From Mesorhizobium sp. (GTDB lineage Bacteria > Pseudomonadota > Alphaproteobacteria > Rhizobiales > Rhizobiaceae): 62,832 bases of DNA. The stretch covers positions 1 to 62,832 of the forward strand of contig SAQL01000036.1 of NCBI GenBank assembly GCA_004020645.1. Direction: 5' to 3'. The notes beneath the pieces are model-generated. The model worked only from the letters and a program-made list of their open reading frames with translations. It was not told the origin of the DNA and did no database searches. Position numbers and translations under genes: made by a program. This document shows positions 34,544-43,813 of the stretch, piece by piece (position 1 is the stretch's first letter; each line of letters begins with the position of its first letter).

Positions 34544-34571
34544 CAGTTTCATCTCGTCCGGCGCGCCAATT
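34544..34571 (+). repeat. 28 bp direct repeat, right copy (tRNA-3'-end-like)
   Basis: CAGTTTCATCTCG ... GGCGCGCCAATT, 25 of 28 identical to 32128-32155. The following TTTTTGCCA resembles the sequence after the pseudo-tRNA (ATTTTTCCA), which supports an origin from the tRNA-Arg 3' end. It closes the cyclase block. Confidence 0.6.
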
Positions 34572-34644
34572 TTTGCCATTTCCACGGACGCCAACACCGA
34601 AAATTGCCGCCCAATCGCCAATACAGAAACTGCAGGGCGAGCGA

Positions 34645-35067
34645 TCAGCGCTTGTCCGCCGGATGCCTGCTCGTCGTCGAGGGGATGCGGGCGATGACCT
34701 TGATCTCGAAATCGAAGCCCGCAAGCCAATTGACGCCCACTGCCGTCCAGTTCGGGTAGGGCGGTGCGCCGATCTCTTCCGCTCGGACAGCCAGCACCGT
34801 TTCGATCTGTTCGTCCGGGTTGGTGTGGAAGGTGGTGACGTCGATGACGTCGTCGAAGCTGCACCCGGCGGCGGCCAAGACCTCGCGCAGATTGGCGAAG
34901 GCCCGCCGAACCTGATCCTCGAATACGGGCTCGGGCGAGCCGTCCTCACGGCTCCCGACCTGACCCGACACGAAGAGAAGATCGCCGGAGCGAATGGCTG
35001 CGGAATAGCGGTGGATATCGTATAACGCGTGGCGTTTGGCTGGATAGATGGCGTCACGTGTAGGCAT
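34645..35067 (-). CDS. RidA family protein (YjgF/YER057c/UK114)
   Basis: 140 residues from the ATG at 35067. RidA signatures are YPAKRHALYDIHRYSAAIRSGDLLFVSGQVGSREDG, QVRRAFANLREVLAAAGCSFDDVIDVTTFHTNPDE and YPNWTAVGVNWLAGFDFEIKVIARIP. The last block normally carries the catalytic Arg of enamine/imine deaminases, here near VIARIP. RidA clears reactive 2-aminoacrylate-type intermediates; paralogs act on other enamines. It follows the SDR gene on the same strand. Confidence 0.9.
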   Translation of the reverse strand: MPTRDAIYPAKRHALYDIHRYSAAIRSGDLLFVSGQVGSREDGSPEPVFEDQVRRAFANLREVLAAAGCSFDDVIDVTTFHTNPDEQIETVLAVRAEEIGAPPYPNWTAVGVNWLAGFDFEIKVIARIPSTTSRHPADKR

Positions 35068-35197
35068 TTCGTGTTCCTTTCTGTCTTGATAACGGGAGCG
35101 GACCGGCAGCGGGCCGGAGGCGGGGGAATCTATCGGGATCAACGGGCGGAGCTGCACGACGGTGCCATGCAGCTCTGGATCGGCGGGATAAGGTGGG

Positions 35198-36046
35198 TCA
35201 TAGCCGCGCCAACTCCTCGTCTGTGAAATCGGCCGCGACCGCGATGTCCTTCTGCCGGTCGAGCTCCTCGATGCGCCCGCCGAGAGCCTTGCGGATGCCG
35301 GCATAGGCCTCGGCACCGAGCACCAGCCGCTTCGGAAGCGGACCATCCTGATCGGCAAGCCTGATCATAGCGTTCGTCATGCGCTCGGGGTCGCCCTTGA
35401 TCACCCAAGAGCCACGGAGCGCCTCGCGAATCCGACCGGCGGGTGTTCACTCATAGGCCGCGAGCGGCTTGGTCCGCGCGAGATTGCCGCCGAACCCGGT
35501 CCGCGCCGGCCCAGGTTCCACAAGGGTGAACTCGATGCCGAAGGGAGCAGCCTCCTGCGCCACGGACTCGACGAAACCCTCGATACCCCACTTGGTCGCG
35601 TGATAGAGGCTGAAAGCCGGATAGGCGATCTGCCCTCCCTCGCTCGATACCTGTAGAATCCGGCCGCCACCCTGGCTGCGCAGATGCGGCAACGCCGCCC
35701 GGATGAGTGCGATCGAGCCGACGAGATTGGTGTCGATGATGTCCCGAACCTGCACATCGCCAGCCTCTTCCGCCGCGCCGAGCAGGCCATAGCCAGCATT
35801 GCTGACGACGATGTCGATCCGAGCGGATGCGGCGAAGGCGCGGTCGACGGCGGCGCGGACCGGGCTCTGGTCCTTGAGGTCCATTGCGACGATGCGGAGC
35901 CGTTCGGGGTAGCGTGCACGCAGGTCGGGAAGTGCGTCCTCGCTGCGGCTGGCGCCGATGACGCGGTCTCCCCTGATCAGGGCCTTCTCCGCCAGCAGCC
36001 GGCCTAGACCGGACGACACACCCGTTATGAGCCAGGTCTTTTCCAT
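35198..36046 (-). pseudogene. SDR-family oxidoreductase with an internal stop codon
   Basis: 282-residue reading with a TGA at 35447-35449. Before it: Rossmann LITGVSSGLGRLLAEKAL, VSNAGYGLLGAAEE, and the catalytic YHATK (classical SDR). After TGA the same frame continues TPAGRIREALRGSWVIKGDPERMTNAMIRLADQDGPLPKRLVLGAEAYAGIRKAL and stops, which is the normal end of this family. So one codon (expected Asn or similar in YENTPAG) reads as stop. A 199-residue truncated product with all catalytic residues is possible. Divergent LysR regulator adjacent. Confidence 0.85.
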
Positions 36047-36142
36047 TTCTCATACTCCAATTGATCCAGGCAGGAGATAGGGCAATCGCATTGCGCGCAT
36101 TAGCCGTTGAAATCGGCATGAGATGATGCAAAATTCCCATCA

Positions 36143-37045
36143 ATGCCCCGCCCGTCGCTCAACGATCTCACCGCCTTTTTGGCCGTTGCCACACACCGCA
36201 GCTTCCGCCGCGCAGCGGACGAGATCGGCACGGCACCTTCCACATTGAGCCATGCGATGCGTGCGCTCGAGGAACGCATGGGCGTGCGCCTTTTGAACCG
36301 CACCACACGCAGCGTCTCACCGACTGAAGCCGGATTCCGGTTGCTCGACCGCCTTCAGCCGGCGCTCGCCTCGCTGGACGAGGCGCTCGACAGCGTCGCG
36401 GGGTTCCGGGGCAATGTCGCCGGCACGGTCCGCATCAACGCACCGCGATTGGTGGCTGGGCTTCTCGTTCGCTGGGTTCTTCCGCAGATGGCAGAGCGCC
36501 ATCCGGACGTGACCGTGGACATCGTCGTCGAGGGGCGGCTCATCGACATCGTGTCCAGCGGGTTCGATGCCGGCGTGCGCCTCCTCGGATCGGTCCCCAA
36601 GGACATGATCGCCGTGCCGTTTGCACGCCCGTTGACGTTCATCTGTGTCGCCTCGCCCGCCTATCTCGATCGCTTCGGCGACCCGGGAACGCCCGAGGAA
36701 TTGCAACGCCACCATTGCATCGGCCATCGTATGCCCAGCGGCAAATTCTATCGATGGGAATTCGAACGCGCCGGCCAGGAACTTGTGATCGACGCAAACG
36801 GCTGCATCGTCCTCGATGACGAGGAACTGATGGTCGAAGCCGCAATAGAGGGTCTGGGCATCGCCTATGTAGCGGATTGGGCCGCCGAAGCGGCCATATC
36901 CGACGGCCGGCTGCGTAAGGTCATGACCGCATGGATGCCCGCTCCGGAAGGGGTCGCGGTCTACTATCCCGGACATCGAGCCGTGCCGCCAGCACTGCGG
37001 GCTTTTCTCGATGTCGTGAAGGACTTGCGAAAGAAAGAACCTTAA
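36143..37045 (+). CDS. LysR-family transcriptional regulator
   Basis: 300 residues. Helix-turn-helix near the N-terminus (LNDLTAFLAVATHRSFRRAADEIGTAPSTLSHAMRALEERMGVRLLNRTTRSVSPTEAG), effector domain with FDAGVRLLGSVPKDMIAVPFARPL. Divergent from the interrupted SDR gene, 96 bases away, so it most likely regulates that gene; if the SDR is dead the regulator may lack its main target. Confidence 0.92.
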   Translation: MPRPSLNDLTAFLAVATHRSFRRAADEIGTAPSTLSHAMRALEERMGVRLLNRTTRSVSPTEAGFRLLDRLQPALASLDEALDSVAGFRGNVAGTVRINAPRLVAGLLVRWVLPQMAERHPDVTVDIVVEGRLIDIVSSGFDAGVRLLGSVPKDMIAVPFARPLTFICVASPAYLDRFGDPGTPEELQRHHCIGHRMPSGKFYRWEFERAGQELVIDANGCIVLDDEELMVEAAIEGLGIAYVADWAAEAAISDGRLRKVMTAWMPAPEGVAVYYPGHRAVPPALRAFLDVVKDLRKKEP

Positions 37046-37204
37046 CTGGTTCAAAAAGGCAGCAATCCGGGCAATCGTAGTGCGGAAGGAGGTCCGGCAT
37101 GATTTCTCGCTTCTGTCGATCGCCATCAGTCGATCTAGCTTACAACCGATTGCATAACGCAGTCAGAACCGCGCGGATGTGCCGCGTAAGGAAAGGAGGC
37201 GGGT

Positions 37205-37735
<531 letters not shown>

Positions 37736-37767
37736 TCTCGCGACTCGCCGGCCTAAAGCGACGGGAA

Positions 37768-38637
37768 CTATGTGAGTCTCTCCTGTGTTCGCTTAATGAA
37801 GTCGATCATGAGGGAGAGTGCTGGTTCGGCGTGCGTCTCAAGCAGGAAATGCCCGCCGTCGAAAACATGCGCTTCCATACGCGGCAGATCCTGCATCCAG
37901 GACAGCGTTTCGGCGATATCGAAATAGGGGTCGTGACGGCCCCACAGCATGAGCGCCGGCGGTTGCCATTTCTTGAGATAGCCGGCGATCGCATCGAAAC
38001 GCGCGGCATGGCTTTTGTAGTCGGCGATGAGCGCGCGGTGGGTCTCCATGCGGCCGGGAAGATTCATCACCCTCCAGTCCTCGACCCAGGGTTCGCCCCT
38101 GATCGTGGCGGCGACATCCTCTGGCAGGCCGCCGGTATATTGTTCGCGCGTGAACTCAAAGGTCAGGTCGGGAGTCGCGGCCGCTTCGTTCTCTTTTGTC
38201 GGTTCTGACCAGAATTTTAACACAGCGTCCCACACGGGACCGAAGCCGGTTCGATGCGCGTTTGCGTTCTGGATGATGAGACCCGAAACCAGCCCGGGCG
38301 CTTGCGTGGCAATCTGCAGACCCACGGCGGCGCCCCAGTCATGGATGTGGATGAAGCGGCGCCCGATCGCGAGGTGGGTCAGCAATTCGGAAATCGTCTC
38401 GCTGATCGCGGCGAAGGAGGGTGTTGGCGAGACGTCGGACTGGCCATGGCCCGGGAGGTCGGGCGCGATCACATAGGCTGCGCCCGCCAGTCCCGGAATC
38501 ACGTCGCGGAATGCACGTGCGGAGCTGGGAAACCCATGCAGGAGGAGCAAAGCGGGGCTGGATGGATCGCCCGCAGTGACGTAGGCAAGCTCGGTTCCAC
38601 CGGAGAGACGCATTCGGCGTTGGGCGGGCAGGCTCAT
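37768..38637 (-). CDS. alpha/beta hydrolase (haloalkane dehalogenase/epoxide hydrolase-like)
   Basis: 289 residues. LLLLHGFPSSARAFRDVIPGLAG gives the oxyanion region and IHIHDWGAAVGLQIATQAP places Asp, not Ser, as nucleophile. That is the pattern of haloalkane dehalogenases and epoxide hydrolases. The acid in LMLWGRHDPYFD and the final His in FDGGHFLLETHAEP complete the triad. Substrate unknown. Converges with the DHFR-like gene. Confidence 0.88.
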   Translation of the reverse strand: MSLPAQRRMRLSGGTELAYVTAGDPSSPALLLLHGFPSSARAFRDVIPGLAGAAYVIAPDLPGHGQSDVSPTPSFAAISETISELLTHLAIGRRFIHIHDWGAAVGLQIATQAPGLVSGLIIQNANAHRTGFGPVWDAVLKFWSEPTKENEAAATPDLTFEFTREQYTGGLPEDVAATIRGEPWVEDWRVMNLPGRMETHRALIADYKSHAARFDAIAGYLKKWQPPALMLWGRHDPYFDIAETLSWMQDLPRMEAHVFDGGHFLLETHAEPALSLMIDFIKRTQERLT

Positions 38638-38810
38638 GGCAAGATTCCGTTTTGCTGTCTGGAATGGAGCTCAACTCAAACGAGCGGCGCGAGTTCCGGA
38701 TGTGCCGAAGAGCCTGTGGCCGGTCTTCCTCATGGTCGCCTATTCGTCAGTGTCCGCGCCGGTCGGCGCGAGCGAGCTGGCCGAGATCAGCCCGGACGGG
38801 CCAAGCTGTA

Positions 38811-39056
38811 TTATCGCCGCCAGAAGGGCTTGGCGATCTCTGCCTCGACCTGCCGTCTCGTCAGACCGATATCGTCGATCAAATGGGGATTGTCCTTCGA
38901 CATTTGCTCAAGTTCCCAGCGAAAGCGTTTCCGCTCGCCCCAGGCCGCGATAATGCTTCGCAGGGTCGTCAGGTGCCGACGCGACATTTCCGCTGGCCGC
39001 AAGGGCGTTCCCGGCCGCGCTGCGTGATGCCGGGCCGATGCAAGAATATCGTTCAT
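38811..39056 (-). CDS. DUF1127 family protein
   Basis: 81 residues from the ATG at 39056 (GGAGG upstream). The C-terminal half is DUF1127: LRSIIAAWGERKRFRWELEQMSKDNPHLIDDIGLTRRQVEAEIAKPFWR. Small Arg-rich DUF1127 proteins in alphaproteobacteria influence RNA turnover and phosphate or carbon metabolism. A frame-broken near-copy lies at 28269-28517, including the leader, so a segment of about 330 bases was duplicated. Confidence 0.85.
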   Translation of the reverse strand: MNDILASARHHAARPGTPLRPAEMSRRHLTTLRSIIAAWGERKRFRWELEQMSKDNPHLIDDIGLTRRQVEAEIAKPFWRR

Positions 39057-39191
39057 AGCAACCTCCATATGGTTTGAAGGTACGGGGACCCTCGACCTGA
39101 AGAGGCTGAATTCTGCAGGAAACGAACAGTGTCGTAATTAAGCTCTCCCAAATAGTTCTCAAAACTTCCAAACGGGCTATAGATACGCCGC

Positions 39192-40700
39192 ATGCAAGGA
39201 TCGCGCTTTGCCTTTGGTCCGTTCGTGCTTGATTCCGGTGCGGGAACGCTGCTTCGCAACGATGTCCCCGTTGCCGTTGGCTACCGCGGGCTAAAGCTGC
39301 TTGCGGCGCTCGTTGGACGGCCCGGCGAAATCCTTGAGAAGGCCGAGTTGATGGACGCGGCGTGGCCGGGCACGGCCGTCGAGGAAGGCAACCTCACCGT
39401 CCAGATCGCGCAGCTGCGGAAGCTGCTTGGTCCGGCCGCCGACGGCGGCGAATGGATCGCCACGGTTCCGCGCGTCGGCTACCGCTTCACGGGGGCCGTC
39501 GAACAGCTCGGTGGCGCGAAGCGAAAATCTTTGCCGCTGCCCGGCAAGTCGTCGATAGCCGTGCTGCCCTTCGTCAATGTCAGCAACGATCCCGAGCAGG
39601 AATCCTTCGCGGATGGGTTGACCGAAGACCTGATCACCGACCTGTCCAGGATCTCCGGCCTGTTCGTCATCGCACGCAACTCGGCCTTTGCCTACAAAGG
39701 AAGGGCGATGGACGTGCGCGATATCGCACAGGACCTTGGCGTGCGCTACCTGCTGGAGGGCAGCGCAAGACGCGCCGCAGGGCGCGTGCGCATCAACGTA
39801 CAGCTGGTCGACGCGGTGAGTGGCGACCATCTGTGGGCGGAACGCTTCGATCGCAGCCTGGAAGATATCTTCGCCGTTCAGGACGAGGTCACCGGCAAGA
39901 TCGTGGAGGCGTTGCTCGGCAGGCTGCGCGCGCCGCCGCCGCGCAACCGGCCCAAAAATCTCGAGGCTTACGATCTCTGCGTGCGGGCGCGCAAGCTGAT
40001 GGATGATTCGCCGCAGACGGCGCGCGAAGCGCATCTGATGCTCACCCGCGCGGTTTCGCTCGATCCGGAATATGCCGAGGCCTATCGCTGGCTTGCCATG
40101 AACCACTGGATGGGATGGGTGCATTCCGGCGGACCAACCGAAACGTCCCGTAGCGTTGCTTTGGAACTGGCGCGCAAAGCCGTGGCGATCGACCCCAACG
40201 ATGCCGGCTGCCGCTGGGTTTTGGCTTACCTGCTTGCCTATGAGCGCAGCTTCGCCGAGGCGGATGCGGAATTCGCCAAGGCGATCGAGCTCGACCCGAA
40301 CGAGGCCGATGCCTGGGCGGCATTATCCGACATCGCGGTCCTGGCCGGACGGGTCAAGGAGGGCCTTGAGCACATTCGCAAGGCGTTCCGGCTGAACCCG
40401 TTTCCGGCAAGTTGGTACTATCTGGCGCTCGGCCAGGCGCAATATGCGGCCGGCGAATACGAAGCCGCTGTCGAGACATTGCGCAGGGACGAGACTTATC
40501 GTACGAGCTCACGCCGTTTCCTGGCGGCAAGCCTTGCCCAATTGGGCCGGCTTGACGAGGCGCACGCAGAGGCCGAACTGTTCCTCGTCGGCAACCCGCA
40601 TTTCACCACCCGCCACTGGGCCACGACGGAGCCATTCCGCGACGCTGCGACGCTCGAGCATTTCGTTGATGGCTTCCGCAAGGCCGGTCTTCCGGAGTGA
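39192..40700 (+). CDS. CadC-like winged-helix regulator with TolB-like and TPR domains
   Basis: 502 residues. An OmpR-type winged helix (FGPFVLDSGAGTLLRNDVPVAVGYRGLKLLAALVGRPGEILEKAELMDAAWPG...IATVPRVGYRF) fills the first 100 residues. It is followed by a TolB-N-like segment (SIAVLPFVNVSNDPEQESFADGLTEDLITDL) and about six TPRs. No membrane helix is evident. The C-terminal two-thirds has the same architecture as the cyclase at 32635-34506, showing a shared module with exchangeable output domain. Confidence 0.9.
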   Translation: MQGSRFAFGPFVLDSGAGTLLRNDVPVAVGYRGLKLLAALVGRPGEILEKAELMDAAWPGTAVEEGNLTVQIAQLRKLLGPAADGGEWIATVPRVGYRFTGAVEQLGGAKRKSLPLPGKSSIAVLPFVNVSNDPEQESFADGLTEDLITDLSRISGLFVIARNSAFAYKGRAMDVRDIAQDLGVRYLLEGSARRAAGRVRINVQLVDAVSGDHLWAERFDRSLEDIFAVQDEVTGKIVEALLGRLRAPPPRNRPKNLEAYDLCVRARKLMDDSPQTAREAHLMLTRAVSLDPEYAEAYRWLAMNHWMGWVHSGGPTETSRSVALELARKAVAIDPNDAGCRWVLAYLLAYERSFAEADAEFAKAIELDPNEADAWAALSDIAVLAGRVKEGLEHIRKAFRLNPFPASWYYLALGQAQYAAGEYEAAVETLRRDETYRTSSRRFLAASLAQLGRLDEAHAEAELFLVGNPHFTTRHWATTEPFRDAATLEHFVDGFRKAGLPE

Positions 40701-40745
40701 CGTGCCGGCGTGACCTCCCAAACGCCTTCGCACAGTTGGTGCGAC

Positions 40746-41138
40746 CTACCCCTCGAAGCGACTCGTTGCGTCACGATCGCGCTCGTAGCGTCTAGTGAGC
40801 GGAAACGGCGGCAACCAGGACTCGCGACGGATGATCCAGCTTTCATAGGTTGGCACCAGTTGGTCAGGGGCGTCCAGAGATCCCAGGTTCACTTCGATTT
40901 CGTCTGCGGTGCGTCCGAAAATTGTCGAGCCGCAGCGGGGACAGAAAAACCGCCCGGCGTAGTCGCGCGTCTCGCCTTCGATCGTCACCGCATCCTGGGG
41001 GAACACCGCGGAAGCGTGAAAAAGGGCCCCATGATGCTTGCGGCAGTCGAGACAATGACAAATGCCGACCCGGTATGGGAGTCCCGACGCCACAATTCGG
41101 ACTTTGCCGCACAGGCAACCGCCAGTGAATCGGTCCAT
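40746..41138 (-). CDS. GFA family (CENP-V) zinc protein
   Basis: 130 residues. The three zinc cysteine motifs are GGCLCGKVR, CHCLDCRKHHGALF and FFCPRCGSTIFGRT. The family includes glutathione-dependent formaldehyde-activating enzyme and many proteins of unknown role. Start ATG at 41138 with GGAGA upstream. Divergent from the ArsR-SRPBCC operon. Confidence 0.92.
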   Translation of the reverse strand: MDRFTGGCLCGKVRIVASGLPYRVGICHCLDCRKHHGALFHASAVFPQDAVTIEGETRDYAGRFFCPRCGSTIFGRTADEIEVNLGSLDAPDQLVPTYESWIIRRESWLPPFPLTRRYERDRDATSRFEG

Positions 41139-41343
41139 GCTGCATCTCCTCCAAAAATCAAGCGGTCGGAATGGCTACAACGGACGGCACTGTCATTGCA
41201 ATTGCCCCGCTGCGGGCGGGGACGCGTCGTCTTCTCTAGTGGGCGACAGATAGGTCGCTCGCTGCAGTCGCATGCCGTTTGGGAGCGTCGGCTTATTGCG
41301 ACGAAGCGTCCTTTCGCTCTTGACAAATATACTCGTCAACGGC

Positions 41344-41365
41344 ATTGACAGGAAAGATTGTCAAT
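41344..41365. promoter_or_regulatory. inverted repeat at the ArsR gene start
   Basis: ATTGACA and TGTCAAT separated by eight bases, 12 bases before the start codon, with a further TTGAC/GTCAA pair at 41320-41339. Placement suggests an autoregulatory ArsR operator overlapping a TTGACA promoter element. Confidence 0.5.
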
Positions 41366-41376
41366 ATGAGGGCTGC

Positions 41377-41985
41377 ATGCTCGATATCGAAGTCATAGAT
41401 CGGCCGAGCGCGGCCGCCGCCGCGTTGGAGCCCGTGCGGAGTCAGCTCCTCTCAGAACTGCGGGAGCCGGCCTCGGCCGCTACCCTCGCCACACGCCTCG
41501 GCCTCAAGCGGCAGAAGATAAATTACCACCTGCATGCTCTGGAGGAGCAGGGGCTTGTCCAAGTTGCAGACACGCGGAAGTGGGGTGGCCTGACGGAGCG
41601 GCTCATGGTGGCGAGCGCCACAAGCTATGTCGTCTCGACGAGCGCACTGGGTCCGGTCGGCGCCGATCCGGACCGCACCCCGGACCGCCTGTCCGCAGGC
41701 TACCTCATCGCGCTCGGCGCTCGGCTGGTGCGGGAGATCGGGGCTCTCCAGCGCGCCGCCACGGATACCGGCAAGCGCCTGGCGACCTTGGCGATCGACA
41801 CCGAAATCCGCTTCCGCTCCGCCGCCGACCGCGCCTCGTTCACGCGTGAACTGACTGAGGCCATCACCACGCTGGCGGCACGCTATCACGACGATACTGC
41901 GCCGCAGGGACGGTCCCATCGCCTTGTCGTGACGGCGCATCCTTCCCCAGCCAACCCGCAAGGAAAGGACTTTCCATGCCAGTAA
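41377..41985 (+). CDS. ArsR-family helix-turn-helix regulator
   Basis: 202 residues from the ATG at 41377. The helix-turn-helix (LSELREPASAATLATRLGLKRQKINYHLHALEEQGLVQVADTRKWGGLTERLMVAS) is followed by an extra ~110-residue domain with RLVREIGALQRAATDTGKRLATLAIDTEIRFRSAADRASF, typical of the longer ArsR group found with SRPBCC partners. It overlaps the following gene by 10 bases. Confidence 0.85.
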   Translation: MLDIEVIDRPSAAAAALEPVRSQLLSELREPASAATLATRLGLKRQKINYHLHALEEQGLVQVADTRKWGGLTERLMVASATSYVVSTSALGPVGADPDRTPDRLSAGYLIALGARLVREIGALQRAATDTGKRLATLAIDTEIRFRSAADRASFTRELTEAITTLAARYHDDTAPQGRSHRLVVTAHPSPANPQGKDFPCQ

Positions 41986-42773
41986 GGAAAGATGCTGCCG
42001 GCAATCGCTCGGTCGAGGCGCAAGTGGATGTCCCTGGTACACCGGAGGAAGTCTGGAACGCGATCGCAACGGGACCTGGAATATCTCAATGGTTCGTGCC
42101 GAGCGAAGTCGAAGGCCGCACCGGAGGAACCACCGTTTCGCATTTCGCTGCCGATGGAAGCATGGATTCGGCTGCCACCATCACAGCTTGGGAGCCGCCC
42201 AAGCGGTTTGTCGCAGAAGCACCGGGCGAGCCGGGAACGGTAGCGACGGAATGGATTGTCGAGGCAAAGTCCGGCGGGCTTTGCACCGTTCGCGTGGTCC
42301 ATCGCTGGTTCGCAACTTCCGATGATTGGGACGATCAGTTCGAGGCCCACAGCTACGGATGGATTTCCTTCTTCCGCCTGCTCCGCCTCTACCTCACGCA
42401 TTTTCCCGGGCAGCACGGCTCGGCTTTTCAGCTCTTGGTCCCGTCCTCTAAACCTTTAGCTGATGCATGGCGAAAGCTGGTTGAACCCTTGGGCCTGGCG
42501 AATGCGACTGAACAACGGCGCGTGGCTTCGGACGCGCAGGCATTCGAGGGCATCGTCGAACGAACAGGGCCGCAAGACCATCCCGAGCTGGTGGTCCGGC
42601 TGGACCAGCCCGCGCCGGGTTTCGCGCACCTCTTCGCCTTGCCGATGGGCGGGATGACATACCTGTCCGTGCGATTTTTCCTCTTTGGCGACGATGCGGC
42701 GAGCATTGCAAAACGGGAGGAGCCAAGGTGGCGAACCTGGCTCGAAAAACATTTCCCAACTTCCGCGGAGTAG
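41976..42773 (+). CDS. SRPBCC (AHSA1-like) domain protein
   Basis: 265 residues. VEAQVDVPGTPEEVWNAIATGPGISQWFVPSEVEGRTGG and ITAWEPPKRFVAEAPGEPGTVATEWIVEAKSGG mark an AHSA1/START-type lipid or hydrophobe-binding fold; the length allows a second related half (residues ~150-260). It is the partner of the overlapping ArsR gene, as in many actinobacterial and rhizobial ArsR-SRPBCC pairs. Ligand unknown. Shine-Dalgarno AAGGAAAGGA. Confidence 0.88.
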   Translation: MPVRKDAAGNRSVEAQVDVPGTPEEVWNAIATGPGISQWFVPSEVEGRTGGTTVSHFAADGSMDSAATITAWEPPKRFVAEAPGEPGTVATEWIVEAKSGGLCTVRVVHRWFATSDDWDDQFEAHSYGWISFFRLLRLYLTHFPGQHGSAFQLLVPSSKPLADAWRKLVEPLGLANATEQRRVASDAQAFEGIVERTGPQDHPELVVRLDQPAPGFAHLFALPMGGMTYLSVRFFLFGDDAASIAKREEPRWRTWLEKHFPTSAE

Positions 42774-43152
42774 GAGCCGGTCACGCAACCGTCTGGTCTA
42801 CGCGCAAAATACGAGCGCGCGGTTTTCAATCTCCTCCGCGCTCTCAATCTCCCGCGTTCTCAATCTTCATTGCGAGGCGTTTTGCCTAGGCCAAGGGCCG
42901 AGCCTCGCGATTGCTCTCAGTCCGTCCCCCCCAAAACCGCTGCGCACTGTTGGGCGACATGCATTGGGCCGGCTTCGCTTGGGCGCCAAGCTAAAGGTGG
43001 ACTTGCGTGGGCGGGAGCCACGCCGCCACGTTTCATTGGCGTCGCTGCAGCCGCTAATCAGGGGGCTCGAGCGCGCTATGGTTAGCGTCGCGCGCACGCA
43101 TGCAGCAACCACGAATTTTGCCCGACGCCGGCAACTGACGCCGCCGCCAGCA
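42774..43152. other. intergenic region, no gene
   Basis: No credible coding. Contains CGAG-rich low-complexity text and, around 42940-42977, a fragment resembling the core of the 130 bp dispersed repeat (AACCGCTGCGCACTGTTGGG, then CGACATGCATT). Confidence 0.5.
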
Positions 43153-43623
43153 TCATCCCGGTCGCTCGTAGCGGGCGTGGAGCTCCGCCTGGTCCAGCAC
43201 GTGCCCTTTGATCGCGAGCTCGAACGTCTTCCAGTCGAGTCCAGGCTCCAGATCCATGGCGTGGTCAAGCGCGAAAAGTCGAATGCGGTAGCGATAGGTG
43301 CGGCCAACGGTGCCCGATGGCCCGTCATAGCCGATATTGCCCAGTCCGTTGCTGCCTTGCAGCACGTGCATCGGCTCCTCTGGCTCGCGTGCATGCTTGA
43401 AACCGCTGGGCAGATCTTCGGCGTCCGCCGGAATCTTATAGACGAGCCAATGGACCCATGGCTCGTGCGTGGCTGGCGTCACCCCCTCAAAAAGGAGCGC
43501 GAGCTCGCGCGTACCGTCCGGGAGACCATCCCAGCCGAAGGGTGGCGAGGTGTTGTAGCCGTCCTTGGTGAATTTCACCGGAACGGCCTCGTTCTCACCG
43601 AACGCATCGCTCCATAGCCGCAT
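43153..43623 (-). CDS. YbhB/YbcL family Raf kinase inhibitor-like protein (PEBP)
   Basis: 156 residues from the ATG at 43623 (GGAGG eight bases upstream). PEBP ligand-pocket elements are FTKDGYNTSPPFGWDGLPDGTRELALLFEG, PWVHWLVYKIP, GSNGLGNIGYDGPSGTVGRTYRYRIRLFALD, and the C-terminal GHVLDQAELHARYER. Bacterial members are soluble proteins of uncertain role. An upstream in-frame stretch to 43875 overlaps the divergent gene and is not homologous. Confidence 0.9.
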   Translation of the reverse strand: MRLWSDAFGENEAVPVKFTKDGYNTSPPFGWDGLPDGTRELALLFEGVTPATHEPWVHWLVYKIPADAEDLPSGFKHAREPEEPMHVLQGSNGLGNIGYDGPSGTVGRTYRYRIRLFALDHAMDLEPGLDWKTFELAIKGHVLDQAELHARYERPG

Positions 43624-43813
43624 GGTGACAGCCTCCACTGTCTCCGGGTTTCCGGTCCAACGCATTCTCAGCCACGCAGTTCCGGTCTTCACCTCGCGCG
43701 CTGGCTTGTGTGCGGCGGGTGCTGCAGGTTCTTGTCCCGGGCCGGGAGCTCGGAACTGCCGGCGGCGGCAGGCGTTTCGCCTGGAGCAGGCGGAGCTGTG
43801 CGGAACCTCGAAC

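Noticed and set aside
34529..34864. Minus frame around the RidA gene
   Set aside because: Out of frame with RidA, and its end is tRNA-like repeat antisense.
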